Positions 25,264 through 33,218 of a stretch of 64,000 nt of DNA are shown here, in pieces. Each line of letters starts with the position of its first letter. Position 1 is the stretch's first letter. The notes beneath the pieces were generated by a model that saw nothing but the letters and a program-made list of their open reading frames with translations, was not told where the DNA came from and ran no database searches. The stretch comes from Chloroflexi bacterium UBA6077 (GTDB lineage: Bacteria; Chloroflexota; UBA6077), in the NCBI GenBank assembly GCA_002436065.1, contig DIXP01000065.1:13748-77747 (forward strand), read 5' to 3'. Made by a program: the position numbers and the translations under genes.

Positions 25264-26637
25264 TCAGTAGCCCTCTGCCAGGGAGGTGGCCTCTTCCCCG
25301 GCCGTTTTGCCCCTGGCGTACCTGGCCAGCAGGTAGATGTCGGCGACCATCAGCGCCCCGTACAGCAGGGTGAAGCCCACCAGGGAGAAGGCCACCATCC
25401 CCACGGGGACGGTGGGGGAGACGGCGTCCGCGGTCTGCATAAGCCCGAAGACGATCCAGGGCTGCCGCCCCATCTCGGTGAGGATCCACCCTGTCGAGTT
25501 GGCCAGGTAGGGCAGGGCAATGGAGAGGGTGAGAAGCTTCAGCAGGAGCGGCGTCCGCTCGACCCTGCCCCGCACCGATTGATGTAGGGCCGCAAGGGCC
25601 AACAGTAACATCGCCACACCGGCGCCGATCATCCCGCGGAAGCTCCAGTAGGAGAGGATCACCGACGGTACGTAGTTCCCAGGCCCATATCTCTGCTGGT
25701 ACTCCACCTGGAGGTCCTTGATACCCTTTACCTCGCCCTGTGGACTGTTGTAGGTCAGGAGGGAGAGGGCGTAGGGTATCCGGATGACGAAGACATCCCT
25801 CAGTTCCGCCTCGTTGCCGACGGTGAAGAGGGATAGACCCGCCGGATCCTCGCTGTCCCACAGCGCCTCGGCTGCGGCCAGCTTCATGGGCTGAGACTGG
25901 GCTATGTGCTGGGTCTGGGCGTGGCCCACCCCCATCACGGCGAAGGCGCTGAGCACCGCGACGAGGGCCGCCATGCGGAAGGAGCGGCGGAACAGCTCCA
26001 GGTCAGGACTCTGCCTCCAGATGTGGTAGGCGCTGATCCCCAGCATGAAGAAGGCGCCGGTGGCGAGTCCCGCGAACAGCACGTGTGGGTACTGGGTCTG
26101 GAGGTTCGGGTTGCTCAGCAGCGCGAAGAAGTCGGTCATCTCCGCCCGGCCGTTCCTGAGGGTGTAGCCCACCGGCTCCTGCATGAAGGAATTGGCCACC
26201 AGGATCCAGAAGGCCGAGAGGTTGGACCCTATGGCCACCAGCCATATGGTGGCGGCGTGGAGGCCCCGAGAGAGCCTGTCCCAGCCGAAGACCCAGAGGC
26301 CCAGGAAGGTCGACTCCAGGAAGAAGGCCAACAACGCCTCGACGGCCAGCGGTGCGCCGAAGATATCCCCGACGAACCGGGAGTAGTCCGACCAGTTCAG
26401 GCCGAACTGGAACTCCTGGACGATGCCCGTGGCGACACCCATGGCGAAGTTGATCAGGAACAGCTTTCCCCAGAACTGGGCCATCCGCTTGTAGCTTTCG
26501 TCGCCGGTGCGGACGTATCGAGTCTCCAGGATGGCCACCAGGATGGAGAGCCCGAGGGTAAGGGGAACGAAGAAGAAGTGGTAGACCGTGGTGATCCCGA
26601 ATTGCGTTCTGGCCAGAAACAGGCTGTCCACTGTCAC
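25264..26637 (-). CDS. cydA: Cytochrome bd ubiquinol oxidase subunit I, short Q-loop type
   Basis: This 457-aa protein carries the heme ligands of CydA: an early His in QFGITTVYHFFFVPLTLG and the conserved GRQPW (about residue 390) next to the heme-ligand Met region. The quinol loop is short. Together with CydB it oxidises quinol and reduces O2 with high affinity. The start is GTG 26637 or GTG 26631; a gggggtg segment precedes both. It is the first gene of the bd block, and palindromic elements lie directly upstream. Confidence 0.95.
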   Translation of the reverse strand: MTVDSLFLARTQFGITTVYHFFFVPLTLGLSILVAILETRYVRTGDESYKRMAQFWGKLFLINFAMGVATGIVQEFQFGLNWSDYSRFVGDIFGAPLAVEALLAFFLESTFLGLWVFGWDRLSRGLHAATIWLVAIGSNLSAFWILVANSFMQEPVGYTLRNGRAEMTDFFALLSNPNLQTQYPHVLFAGLATGAFFMLGISAYHIWRQSPDLELFRRSFRMAALVAVLSAFAVMGVGHAQTQHIAQSQPMKLAAAEALWDSEDPAGLSLFTVGNEAELRDVFVIRIPYALSLLTYNSPQGEVKGIKDLQVEYQQRYGPGNYVPSVILSYWSFRGMIGAGVAMLLLALAALHQSVRGRVERTPLLLKLLTLSIALPYLANSTGWILTEMGRQPWIVFGLMQTADAVSPTVPVGMVAFSLVGFTLLYGALMVADIYLLARYARGKTAGEEATSLAEGY

Positions 26638-26701
26638 CCCCTACGTTGAGTTGTGCCTGGGCAACAACTGTTAGGATACCATAGACGGCCTTCCCCAACG
26701 C

Positions 26702-26797
26702 TGTCATTCTGAGGCGCCGCAGCGCCGAAGAATCTCCTGGTACTGGTACTACGCCAACAGGAGATTCTTCGCAGGCTGCGGCCTGCTCAGAATGACA
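26702..26797. repeat. 96-bp palindromic element with TGTCATTCTGAG ends
   Basis: Perfect 12-bp terminal inverted repeats (26702-26713 and 26786-26797) enclose a second perfect 14-bp inverted pair (26726-26739 and 26758-26771). It contains no gene. The same termini occur in the 50-bp palindrome at 61181-61230. Confidence 0.75.
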
Positions 26798-26850
26798 TAT
26801 AGGAGGCGGCCTGCTCGGATAGGAGGTGGCCTGCTCGGAAGGACATAGAG

Positions 26851-26884
26851 GGCTCCGTCGCCGCGTCCACGCGGCGACGGAGCC
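26851..26884. terminator. 16-bp stem hairpin after the peroxiredoxin gene
   Basis: Arms 26851-26866 and 26869-26884 pair perfectly with a 2-nt loop. It is 22 bp beyond the peroxiredoxin stop on the - strand and would separate that gene from cydA. Confidence 0.65.
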
Positions 26885-26905
26885 GGGTAATCCGGCATGC
26901 CATGC

Positions 26906-27505
26906 CTAGGCTGCTCTGCTGGGCGGCCACACCTTCCACACGTTGCCCACCAGTTCGGGGCTGGGCTTGATGGTTGGCTGGCCTGGCAGCCAGCAGGCGG
27001 GAGTGGCCTGGCCGGTCTCCCTCGCCAATTGCAGGGCCTTGACCTGGCGGATCAGCTCATCCGTGCTGCGGCCGACAGCCGGAGGCACGACCTCAATCGA
27101 CTGGATCACCCCCTCGGGGTCGATGATGAAGCGGCCCCGCACGTCGATGCCGTTGACGTCGTCGTACACGCCGTACATGGAGCCGATCCTGCCTCCAGGG
27201 TCGGAGAGCATCGGGAAGGCTAGCCCGCCTGGCACCATCTTGGATAGCTCTGCCTCCTGCCACGCACGATGGACGTGGTGGCTGTCGGTGCTGATGGCCA
27301 GCAGATCCACCCCCAAGGCTTCCAGCTCGCCGTGTCGATTGGCGAGGTCTGCCAGCTCCGTTGGGCAGACGAAGGTGAAGTCGCCTGGGTAGAAGAAGAG
27401 CACTGCCCAACGACCCTTGTGGTCGCTGAGGCGGACGTCTCTGTAATCCCCGCGGATGTAGGCTCTAGTTTCGAAGTCGGGTGCGGTTTTCTCGACGAAG
27501 ACCAT
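26906..27505 (-). CDS. Peroxiredoxin (AhpC/Prx type)
   Basis: This 199-aa protein has the peroxidatic Cys in FYPGDFTFVCPTE (about residues 38-50) and a second Cys in TPACWLPG (about 175), consistent with a two-Cys enzyme that reduces H2O2 and organic peroxides. It lacks an obvious reductase partner in this region. ATG 27505 follows GAGGAG at a good distance. The frame stays open upstream to 27634, but that stretch contains the promoter, so it is not coding. Confidence 0.93.
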   Translation of the reverse strand: MVFVEKTAPDFETRAYIRGDYRDVRLSDHKGRWAVLFFYPGDFTFVCPTELADLANRHGELEALGVDLLAISTDSHHVHRAWQEAELSKMVPGGLAFPMLSDPGGRIGSMYGVYDDVNGIDVRGRFIIDPEGVIQSIEVVPPAVGRSTDELIRQVKALQLARETGQATPACWLPGQPTIKPSPELVGNVWKVWPPSRAA

Positions 27506-27605
27506 TGTAGTTATCTCCTCGCGCAGTCTGGAATAGCGCGGGCTTTGGGAAGCCTGGCGTTGGGGTTGGCCTGTTCGGAGTCTGGAAGGGCCAACCTTGG
27601 TGGCA

Positions 27606-27634
27606 ATATTAGCGCCACACGGGACCATTGTCAA
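27606..27634 (-). promoter_or_regulatory. Consensus sigma-70 promoter of the peroxiredoxin gene
   Basis: On the - strand a perfect TTGACA (27629-27634) is followed by exactly 17 bp and TAATAT (27606-27611). The predicted start near 27599 gives a 5' leader of about 94 nt. Confidence 0.7.
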
Positions 27635-27637
27635 CCC

Positions 27638-27660
27638 AATTAGACCGAATTAGTCTAATT
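27638..27660. promoter_or_regulatory. Inverted repeat just upstream of the peroxiredoxin -35, candidate operator
   Basis: AATTAGAC and GTCTAATT are perfect 8-bp arms separated by 7 bp. The site is AT-rich in a GC-rich genome and abuts the -35 element at 3 bp, a place suited to an activator such as a redox-sensing regulator. The regulator is unknown. Confidence 0.5.
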
Positions 27661-27688
27661 ATTAGGGAATTCTAATGGGCTGAGAACG

Positions 27689-27722
27689 GCGTAGGGTGCG
27701 CACGGCCGTGCGCACCCTACGC
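27689..27722. terminator. 34-bp perfect palindrome after the M24 peptidase gene
   Basis: Each 17-nt half is the exact reverse complement of the other. It begins 24 bp after the peptidase stop on the - strand and precedes the peroxiredoxin promoter. Confidence 0.6.
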
Positions 27723-27746
27723 TCACTGAGAATATCCGAGAAGCCG

Positions 27747-28937
27747 CTACACTGGGATGATCTGGTCCTCCAGCCGGACACTCCGCTTGTTGAGGACCTC
27801 GGGGCGATCCCTCCCCACGATCACGCTGTTGTCCTGGCGGAAACCGCCGAGGCCGTAGATGTAGACTCCGGGCTCGCAGGACCATACCTCGTTCTCCTTG
27901 AGCGGTCGGTAGTTGAACGCCACGTCGGCGGGAAACTCGTGCCCCTCGATGCCCATGCCGTGTCCGGTCCGGTGGAAGATGTTGTCGCCGAAGCCCGCCG
28001 CCTCGATCACTGCCTGGGCTGCCCCGTCGATGTCGGCAACGGTGTTCCCGGCCACTATCTGCTCGGCTGCCCTCAGAGCGGCCGCCGTGGCAGCCTCGTA
28101 GGCCCGCTTCTGTAGATCGCTCGGCTGACCTATGAAGAAGGTCCGCTCGCTCTCGCACATCAGGCCGTCCAGCCGGACGTTCAGGATGTTCACCACGCCG
28201 TGGCCTTTCTCGAATCGTACCCCTAGATTCGCCCCGTTGCCATGCGGCGAGGCGGAGGCAGGTCCGGACAGCCCTTTGGTGGAGCTGGCGATCTCTCGAT
28301 CGGGGTGGCGGCGGGATGCTTCCTCGTAGACCAGGGCCATTACCTCGGCGTCCACCGCGATGGCCAGCTTGCCCGGCCGGGCAAGCTCCATGTATCGGTC
28401 CTGGGCGTAGTCCGTCAGGGAGGCCGCGAGGCGGAGCACTGCCAGCTCCTCCGGGTGCTTGATCTCCCGAGTCTCGACCATGAAGGGAGTGACGTCCACG
28501 AAGTCGATTCCTGGGAGCTTCTTCTTCACACCCGCCAGGCTGCCTCCGCTGCCGTCCACGGCGACGGTGCCTTTTCTGATCCCCGCCGCGTGCAGCCGCG
28601 CCGCCAGCAGCTCGGTCCACTGGGGGGTGACGTACGTCTTCTTTGAGTAGCGGTTGTGCTCATAATAGGTTGACCAGTCGGTGACGTAGAGGGCCTCTCG
28701 CTCCTTCGCCATCATCAGGTGATGGGTTGAAAGACTGTTCATCACCATGAAGGGCTCGCCCTGTGCCGGGAAGACCGCGGCCACCGGCCGCTCCCACGGC
28801 GCCACGTCCAGGTGGAACCCCGTGAGCATGTAGAAGTTGGCCGGGGTGGTCACCGCCAGGGCAGCGTAGCCGTTCTCGGCCAGGAACGCCTTGACCTTCT
28901 CGTGCTTCCACTGGAACACTTCCAAGGGTAGGGGCAT
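27747..28937 (-). CDS. M24-family (Xaa-Pro peptidase/creatinase-like) protein with altered metal site
   Basis: This 396-aa protein has an N-terminal creatinase-type domain and the C-terminal pita-bread fold. The catalytic-type His is kept (RTGHGMGIEGHE) and one Glu is kept (EPGVYIYG). However, the two Asp ligands of metal-dependent members appear as Asn and Glu (VNILNVRLDG and CESERTF), and the final Glu is replaced (FRQDNSVIV). Creatinase itself works without metals, so this may be a metal-independent C-N hydrolase. A strong gaaggagg site precedes the ATG. The substrate is unknown. Confidence 0.8.
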   Translation of the reverse strand: MPLPLEVFQWKHEKVKAFLAENGYAALAVTTPANFYMLTGFHLDVAPWERPVAAVFPAQGEPFMVMNSLSTHHLMMAKEREALYVTDWSTYYEHNRYSKKTYVTPQWTELLAARLHAAGIRKGTVAVDGSGGSLAGVKKKLPGIDFVDVTPFMVETREIKHPEELAVLRLAASLTDYAQDRYMELARPGKLAIAVDAEVMALVYEEASRRHPDREIASSTKGLSGPASASPHGNGANLGVRFEKGHGVVNILNVRLDGLMCESERTFFIGQPSDLQKRAYEAATAAALRAAEQIVAGNTVADIDGAAQAVIEAAGFGDNIFHRTGHGMGIEGHEFPADVAFNYRPLKENEVWSCEPGVYIYGLGGFRQDNSVIVGRDRPEVLNKRSVRLEDQIIPV

Positions 28938-28960
28938 GTTGCTACCTCCTTCTTGAACGA

Positions 28961-29004
28961 GCGATCAGCTAGTCAGCTATCAGCGATCAGCTAGTCAGCT
29001 ATCA
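28961..29004. repeat. Two 22-bp tandem repeats between M24 and ABC permease genes
   Basis: The unit gcgatcagctagtcagctat plus ca is repeated at 28961-28982 and 28983-29004. An inverted copy of its end (agctgatcgc) occurs near 29094-29103, so the whole gap could fold into a loose hairpin. Confidence 0.65.
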
Positions 29005-29103
29005 GCTTTCGGTGCCTGTACTGGTCATGTGATGAGCCGACGGCGCTGTCTGGCATGGTGCGCCGCATGCAGTCTACTGCCGCTGACAGCTGTCAGCTGA
29101 TCG

Positions 29104-30003
29104 CTACAACACAAGTCTGGGGTCCAGGGTATCGCGGAGCCAGTCGCCGGTGATGTTCACTGCCAGGGCCACCAGACCGAGCAGTAGACCTGGAATAGTG
29201 ATCAGCCACCAGCCAGAGAAGATGTAGTCCAGGGCTTCGCTGATCATGCTGCCCCAAGCTGGGGTGGGCGGCTGTACGCCGAAGCCGAGGAAGCTGATGC
29301 TGGCCTCGGCGATAATGAACTGCGCCACCTGTAGGGTCGCGACGACGATCAGCGGGGTCACGATGTTCGGGAGGACGTGCAGTCTGATCATCCGGAGGTT
29401 GCTGCATCCCACCAGCCGCGCCGCCTGCAGGTATTCCTGCTCCCGCACCACCAGCGTCTCGCCACGGGCGACTCGGGCGAACTCCACCCACCCAGCCAGG
29501 ACGAGGCTGATGATGATGTTTTGCAGACCCAGGCCGATGATGGCGTTGAGTGTCAGCGCCAGCAGGATAAAGGGGAAGGAGAGCTGGACATCCACCAATC
29601 GCATCAGGATCGTATCCAACCAGCCGCCGTAGAACCCCGCGAGCATACCGACGAAGATCCCCAGTGTCGCGGCTATGATGACCGTGGCGAACCCGACGAT
29701 CAGTGAGATGCGGGCGCCGTGGATCACGCGGGCCAGTACGTCTCGACCCATCTGATCCGTGCCGGCCGGGTGGTTGGGGCTGAGTGGTGGGACCAACCGC
29801 GCGCCGTAGTCGGGCAGGTTGATGTCGCCGGGGGCCAGGATGTGGGCGAATGTAGCCATCATGACGATGCCGAGTAGGAAGAGCACCGAGGTGAACGCCC
29901 ATCGGTCTCTGAGCAGCTGCCGCCAGAGGGGCGGTCTGCCTCGCCGGAGGGTGTTCAACTCCACGACGTTGGAAGCGATGGGGGTGGCGACGACGCTGCT
30001 CAT
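29104..30003 (-). CDS. Dipeptide/oligopeptide-type ABC transporter permease (DppC-like)
   Basis: This 299-aa membrane protein has the OppC/DppC N-terminal extension, the periplasmic HPAGTDQMGRDVLARVIHGAR stretch and the cytoplasmic EAA loop (REQEYLQAARLVGCSNLRMIRLHVLPN). It forms a pore with the DppB-like protein encoded upstream, with overlapping start and stop. No ATP-binding subunit gene is found near it. Confidence 0.92.
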   Translation of the reverse strand: MSSVVATPIASNVVELNTLRRGRPPLWRQLLRDRWAFTSVLFLLGIVMMATFAHILAPGDINLPDYGARLVPPLSPNHPAGTDQMGRDVLARVIHGARISLIVGFATVIIAATLGIFVGMLAGFYGGWLDTILMRLVDVQLSFPFILLALTLNAIIGLGLQNIIISLVLAGWVEFARVARGETLVVREQEYLQAARLVGCSNLRMIRLHVLPNIVTPLIVVATLQVAQFIIAEASISFLGFGVQPPTPAWGSMISEALDYIFSGWWLITIPGLLLGLVALAVNITGDWLRDTLDPRLVL

Positions 30004-30917
30004 GATAGCCGCACCTGCGGGTTGGCCCAGCTGTAAGCCAGGTCGGTGAGCAGGTTGGTGATGGTGTACAGCAGCGCGAAGATGACGACGGCGGCCATCA
30101 CCACCGGAAAATCGCGGTTGAGAAGTGCCTGGATGGTGGCCCGCCCGAGCCCCGGCCAGGCGAAAATCTGCTCGACGATCACGGCACCGCCGAGGACACG
30201 CCCCACCTGGAGCCCTGTGACGGTGATTATCGGAATGCTAGCGTTCTTGAGGGCATGTCGCCACATCACCACCCTGGAGCTAAGCCCCTTGGCGTGTGCG
30301 GTGCGGACGTAGTCCTGGCCCAGGACGTCCAGCAGGGTGGAGCGGGTGAGCCGCGCGTAGCGGGCGAAGTTGAAGGCCCCCAGGGTGATGGCAGGCATGA
30401 TCAACTGCTGCCAAGTGCCCCGCCCTCCCGTGGGTAACCATTGGAGCCAGACTGAAAACAGCAGTATCAGCAGCAGTCCGAGCCAGAAGCCGGGGACCGC
30501 CTGACCGATCACCGCCAGGAAGGTGCCGATCTTATCCCAGACCGAGCCGCGTCTGGTGGCGGAAAGCATGCCCAGGGGAATACCGACGAGGACGGAGATG
30601 ATGATGGCCGTGAAGCCCAGCTCGAGGGTGGCCGGCAGTTTCTCAAGCACCACCTCCGTGGCAGGGCGCTGCTGCCGCAGCGACTCCCCAAAGTCGCCCC
30701 GGAGGGCGTCCCCGACGAAGCGGCCGTACTGCATCCAGACCGGATCGTTGAAGCCCAGCTTCTGGCGGAACTCCTCGATGTCCTTGGGCGATGTGTCCAT
30801 GGGCATGAACAGCAGGACGGGGTCTCCCGTGAGGCGGACCATGAAGAAGACGGCCGTCAGCGCGAGAAAGACGACGACCGCCGCATGTGTCAATCTGGTT
30901 GCGAGGTATCGAGTCAT
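30000..30917 (-). CDS. Dipeptide/oligopeptide-type ABC transporter permease (DppB-like)
   Basis: This 305-aa protein has the DppB pattern: N-terminal TRLTHAAVVVFLALTAVFFMVRLTGDP, six helices and the EAA loop (LDVLGQDYVRTAHAKGLSSRVV). It pairs with the DppC-like protein. Its ATG lies directly next to a palindromic repeat and no ribosome site is visible, so translation may be weak or coupled to the upstream gene. Confidence 0.92.
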   Translation of the reverse strand: MTRYLATRLTHAAVVVFLALTAVFFMVRLTGDPVLLFMPMDTSPKDIEEFRQKLGFNDPVWMQYGRFVGDALRGDFGESLRQQRPATEVVLEKLPATLELGFTAIIISVLVGIPLGMLSATRRGSVWDKIGTFLAVIGQAVPGFWLGLLLILLFSVWLQWLPTGGRGTWQQLIMPAITLGAFNFARYARLTRSTLLDVLGQDYVRTAHAKGLSSRVVMWRHALKNASIPIITVTGLQVGRVLGGAVIVEQIFAWPGLGRATIQALLNRDFPVVMAAVVIFALLYTITNLLTDLAYSWANPQVRLS

Positions 30918-31047
30918 AGATAGCTATCAGCTTTCAGCATTCAGCCATCAGCTACTGGCGATCAACCATCAGCTAGAGCGTAGGGCAGGACATCCGCCCC
31001 GCCCTACGTCTTCTCAAAGCTGACGGCTGATAGCTGACTGCTGACTG
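30918..31047. repeat. Intergenic repeat cluster with nested hairpins
   Basis: Segments of the agctatcagctttcagc type occur near 30919-30937, with an inverted relative (gctgacggctgatagctga) near 31019-31037. Between them is a GCGTAGGGC/GCCCTACG hairpin. No gene is present. It lies between the binding-protein and permease genes. Confidence 0.55.
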
Positions 31048-32694
31048 CTACTTGGGTTTCGCCTCGCCCATCCAGAGGAACTCGTCCGGCCTGGGCTTCC
31101 AGTCGACGCCGTTGGAGACGCCGTAGATGTCGTGCTGCTGCCAGAGGAAGATCCACGGGGACTCCTCCAGGATGTCCTGCTGGATCTCGTCGTACAGGGC
31201 CTGGCGCTTTGTCGGATCGATGGTCTTGGAGACCGTGGCAATCTTAGCTTCCACCTTCGGGTCCCCGTAGCTGCTGTAAGTGGACTTTTCCGCAAACAGG
31301 TACTCGATGGTGTTGGCGGCGTCCATGTTCGGTCCCCATCCGAGGAAGAACATGTCGCCGGTCTTCCGGTTGACGATCTTGTCCAGGTGAGTGCCCCATT
31401 CGTTGTAACGGACCTGGACCTTGACCCCGATCTTGCCCAATTGGGCGGCAACAGCCTGGGCGGCCTCCTTGTCCATCGGATAGCGGCCCTGGGGCGCGTC
31501 CATGGTGATGTTCAGGCTGGTCGGGTCGACACCCGCCTCCTTCAGGAGGGCCTTGGCCTTCTCGGGATCGTACGCATAGGGCTTGACGTTCTTGTTGACC
31601 TCGGGGTTGTCGAGGGAGAGACAGCCGGGCATTCGCGTGGCGTGCCCCTTGAAAACGCCCTGGATGATCTCGGGCACGTTCACCGCGTAGTTCATCGCCT
31701 GGCGGACCTTCTTGTCCTTGAACACACTGTCCGGACGGTTGTTCACCAGCGCCACGTAGTTGATGCGGGAGGAGGGGATCTCCTCGCAGCGGGCCTTGCC
31801 GCTGCCGTTGACCCGCTCGATGGCGTCCACCGGGATGTCCTTGACGATGTCCACCTCGCCGGCCAGAAGGCCTGACAGGCGGGCGCTGAACTCCGGGATG
31901 TAGCGGAACTCCATCTGCTCCACCGCTACCGGGTTCCGCCAGTAGTTGGGGTTCCGGTCCAGCACCATCCGCTCGTCGCGTGCCCATTGCTTCATGATGA
32001 AGGGGCCCGAGCCGACCGGGTTCTTGATGAAGTGGTCCAGCCCCTTCTCCTTGTAGTACTTGGGCGGTATAGGGTAGAAGAGACACATACGCACCGGCAT
32101 GGCGGCCCAAGGCTCGGACGTCTTGACCCGCAGGGTAGTGGGGTTGACGACTTCGAAACCAACGATGGGCTTGTAGCGCTCAGCGAAATGGCTCTTGGTG
32201 GCGGGGTCCATGGCGAACTCGAAGCCTGCCTTGATCGCCTCGGCGTCCAGCGGCTCGCCGTTGGTGAACTTGATGTCCGGCTTGACGATCTTCATCTCCC
32301 AGGTGAGGTCGTCTATCAGCTTCAGTTCGGTGGTCCAGTTGCCCACTTTGTAGCCCTTGGCCGGGTCGTAGCTGCAGGCGCGATCGTAGACGGCGGCGTT
32401 CTGGATATCGGTTGTCCAGTCCACGATGTGGTTGGGGGCCATGCTGCGGGCGTCGGCACCGAGGGCGATGGTGACCTTCTTCAGGGTCTTGGCCGGCGCG
32501 GCGGCTTGGCCTCCGGCTGCGGGTTGGCCGTTCGCGGCTGGGCTGGCGGCTGGCTTGCTGGAGGCGGGCGCGGCGGTGGGGCTGGGCTGCGAGGCCGGCG
32601 AGCAGGCGCTCAAGAACGCTACGCCGGTCACGGCGAGCCCACCGGCTAGGAACTTCCTACGGCTGATTCGGCTCTCTTCACGCGGATCCTTCAC
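31048..32694 (-). CDS. Family 5 extracellular solute-binding protein, Tat-type lipoprotein
   Basis: This 548-aa protein begins with a twin-arginine signal and lipobox (SRRKFLAGGLAVTG, FLSAC), then a Pro/Ala/Ser linker. The mature part matches DppA/OppA-type receptors, including EMKIVKPDIKFTNGEPLDAEAIKAGFE and the C-terminal peptide-binding lobe. It would bind peptides or other nonsugar solutes for the DppBC pair downstream. A strong gggaggag site precedes GTG 32694. Confidence 0.93.
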   Translation of the reverse strand: MKDPREESRISRRKFLAGGLAVTGVAFLSACSPASQPSPTAAPASSKPAASPAANGQPAAGGQAAAPAKTLKKVTIALGADARSMAPNHIVDWTTDIQNAAVYDRACSYDPAKGYKVGNWTTELKLIDDLTWEMKIVKPDIKFTNGEPLDAEAIKAGFEFAMDPATKSHFAERYKPIVGFEVVNPTTLRVKTSEPWAAMPVRMCLFYPIPPKYYKEKGLDHFIKNPVGSGPFIMKQWARDERMVLDRNPNYWRNPVAVEQMEFRYIPEFSARLSGLLAGEVDIVKDIPVDAIERVNGSGKARCEEIPSSRINYVALVNNRPDSVFKDKKVRQAMNYAVNVPEIIQGVFKGHATRMPGCLSLDNPEVNKNVKPYAYDPEKAKALLKEAGVDPTSLNITMDAPQGRYPMDKEAAQAVAAQLGKIGVKVQVRYNEWGTHLDKIVNRKTGDMFFLGWGPNMDAANTIEYLFAEKSTYSSYGDPKVEAKIATVSKTIDPTKRQALYDEIQQDILEESPWIFLWQQHDIYGVSNGVDWKPRPDEFLWMGEAKPK

Positions 32695-33218
32695 TGCATA
32701 CTCCTCCCAAAATTGAGCGCGCGCGGCCGCCAGAGGGCGTGCTATTCCAAGGACGATAAGATGAAGAGGCTACTGAACTCGGCACCGCGCGGGATTGAGC
32801 CGTGCACCAGACACGGCCGACTTACCGACCTTTGCAGACGCCTGCCCTGGAGCGTTACCGTCGCTGGTTGGGGATCACCGCCGTTGGTGATACAGAGCCG
32901 CCGCGGGATGCGGTAGAGCTCCCCGGCGCAACCTAGGCCAGGTTGCCACGACACCACGTGGGAAAAGCACGAGGTTATGATTGGCGGCAATTATGTGCGA
33001 TCAAGCCATGGGTGTCAAGGTTAATATGTATAGGTCCGCACGGCCCTGCTCGTCTACTGTGCCCAAAGAGGGGTGAGGGTGAAGATGTTTCACCCTCACC
33101 CCTCTTTGATCTACGGCAGTTCAGGATAACAGTTCGCCATGCCCCTTCAGGGCACCATCTCGAACGAAAACGGGCCGATCGCCTATTCTCCGACCAGCCT
33201 CCGAGACTCTCGACTCCT
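32695..33218. other. 524-bp intergenic region with stem-loops, no gene recognised
   Basis: No convincing gene was found. On the SBP side, several short stems are visible (ATCACC/GGTGAT near 32876-32894; GCAACCT/AGGTTGC near 32928-32946), which could form a structured 5' leader of the binding-protein mRNA. They do not match a riboswitch I know. The other end contains a strong terminator. Confidence 0.4.
33065..33107. terminator. 19-bp stem hairpin downstream of the MBL-fold gene
   Basis: Arms 33065-33083 and 33089-33107 pair perfectly around a 5-nt loop, bounded by AAAG and CTTT. It ends transcription of the co-directional gene at 33219-34070. Confidence 0.75.

Noticed and set aside
27506..27634. 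Extended N-terminus of peroxiredoxin
   Set aside because: The stretch contains the -35/-10 promoter and the leader; ATG 27505 has a good ribosome site.
32695..33000. Riboswitch in the leader of the binding-protein gene
   Set aside because: Several stem-loops are present, but no conserved core of a known riboswitch (for example the B12 box) was found.
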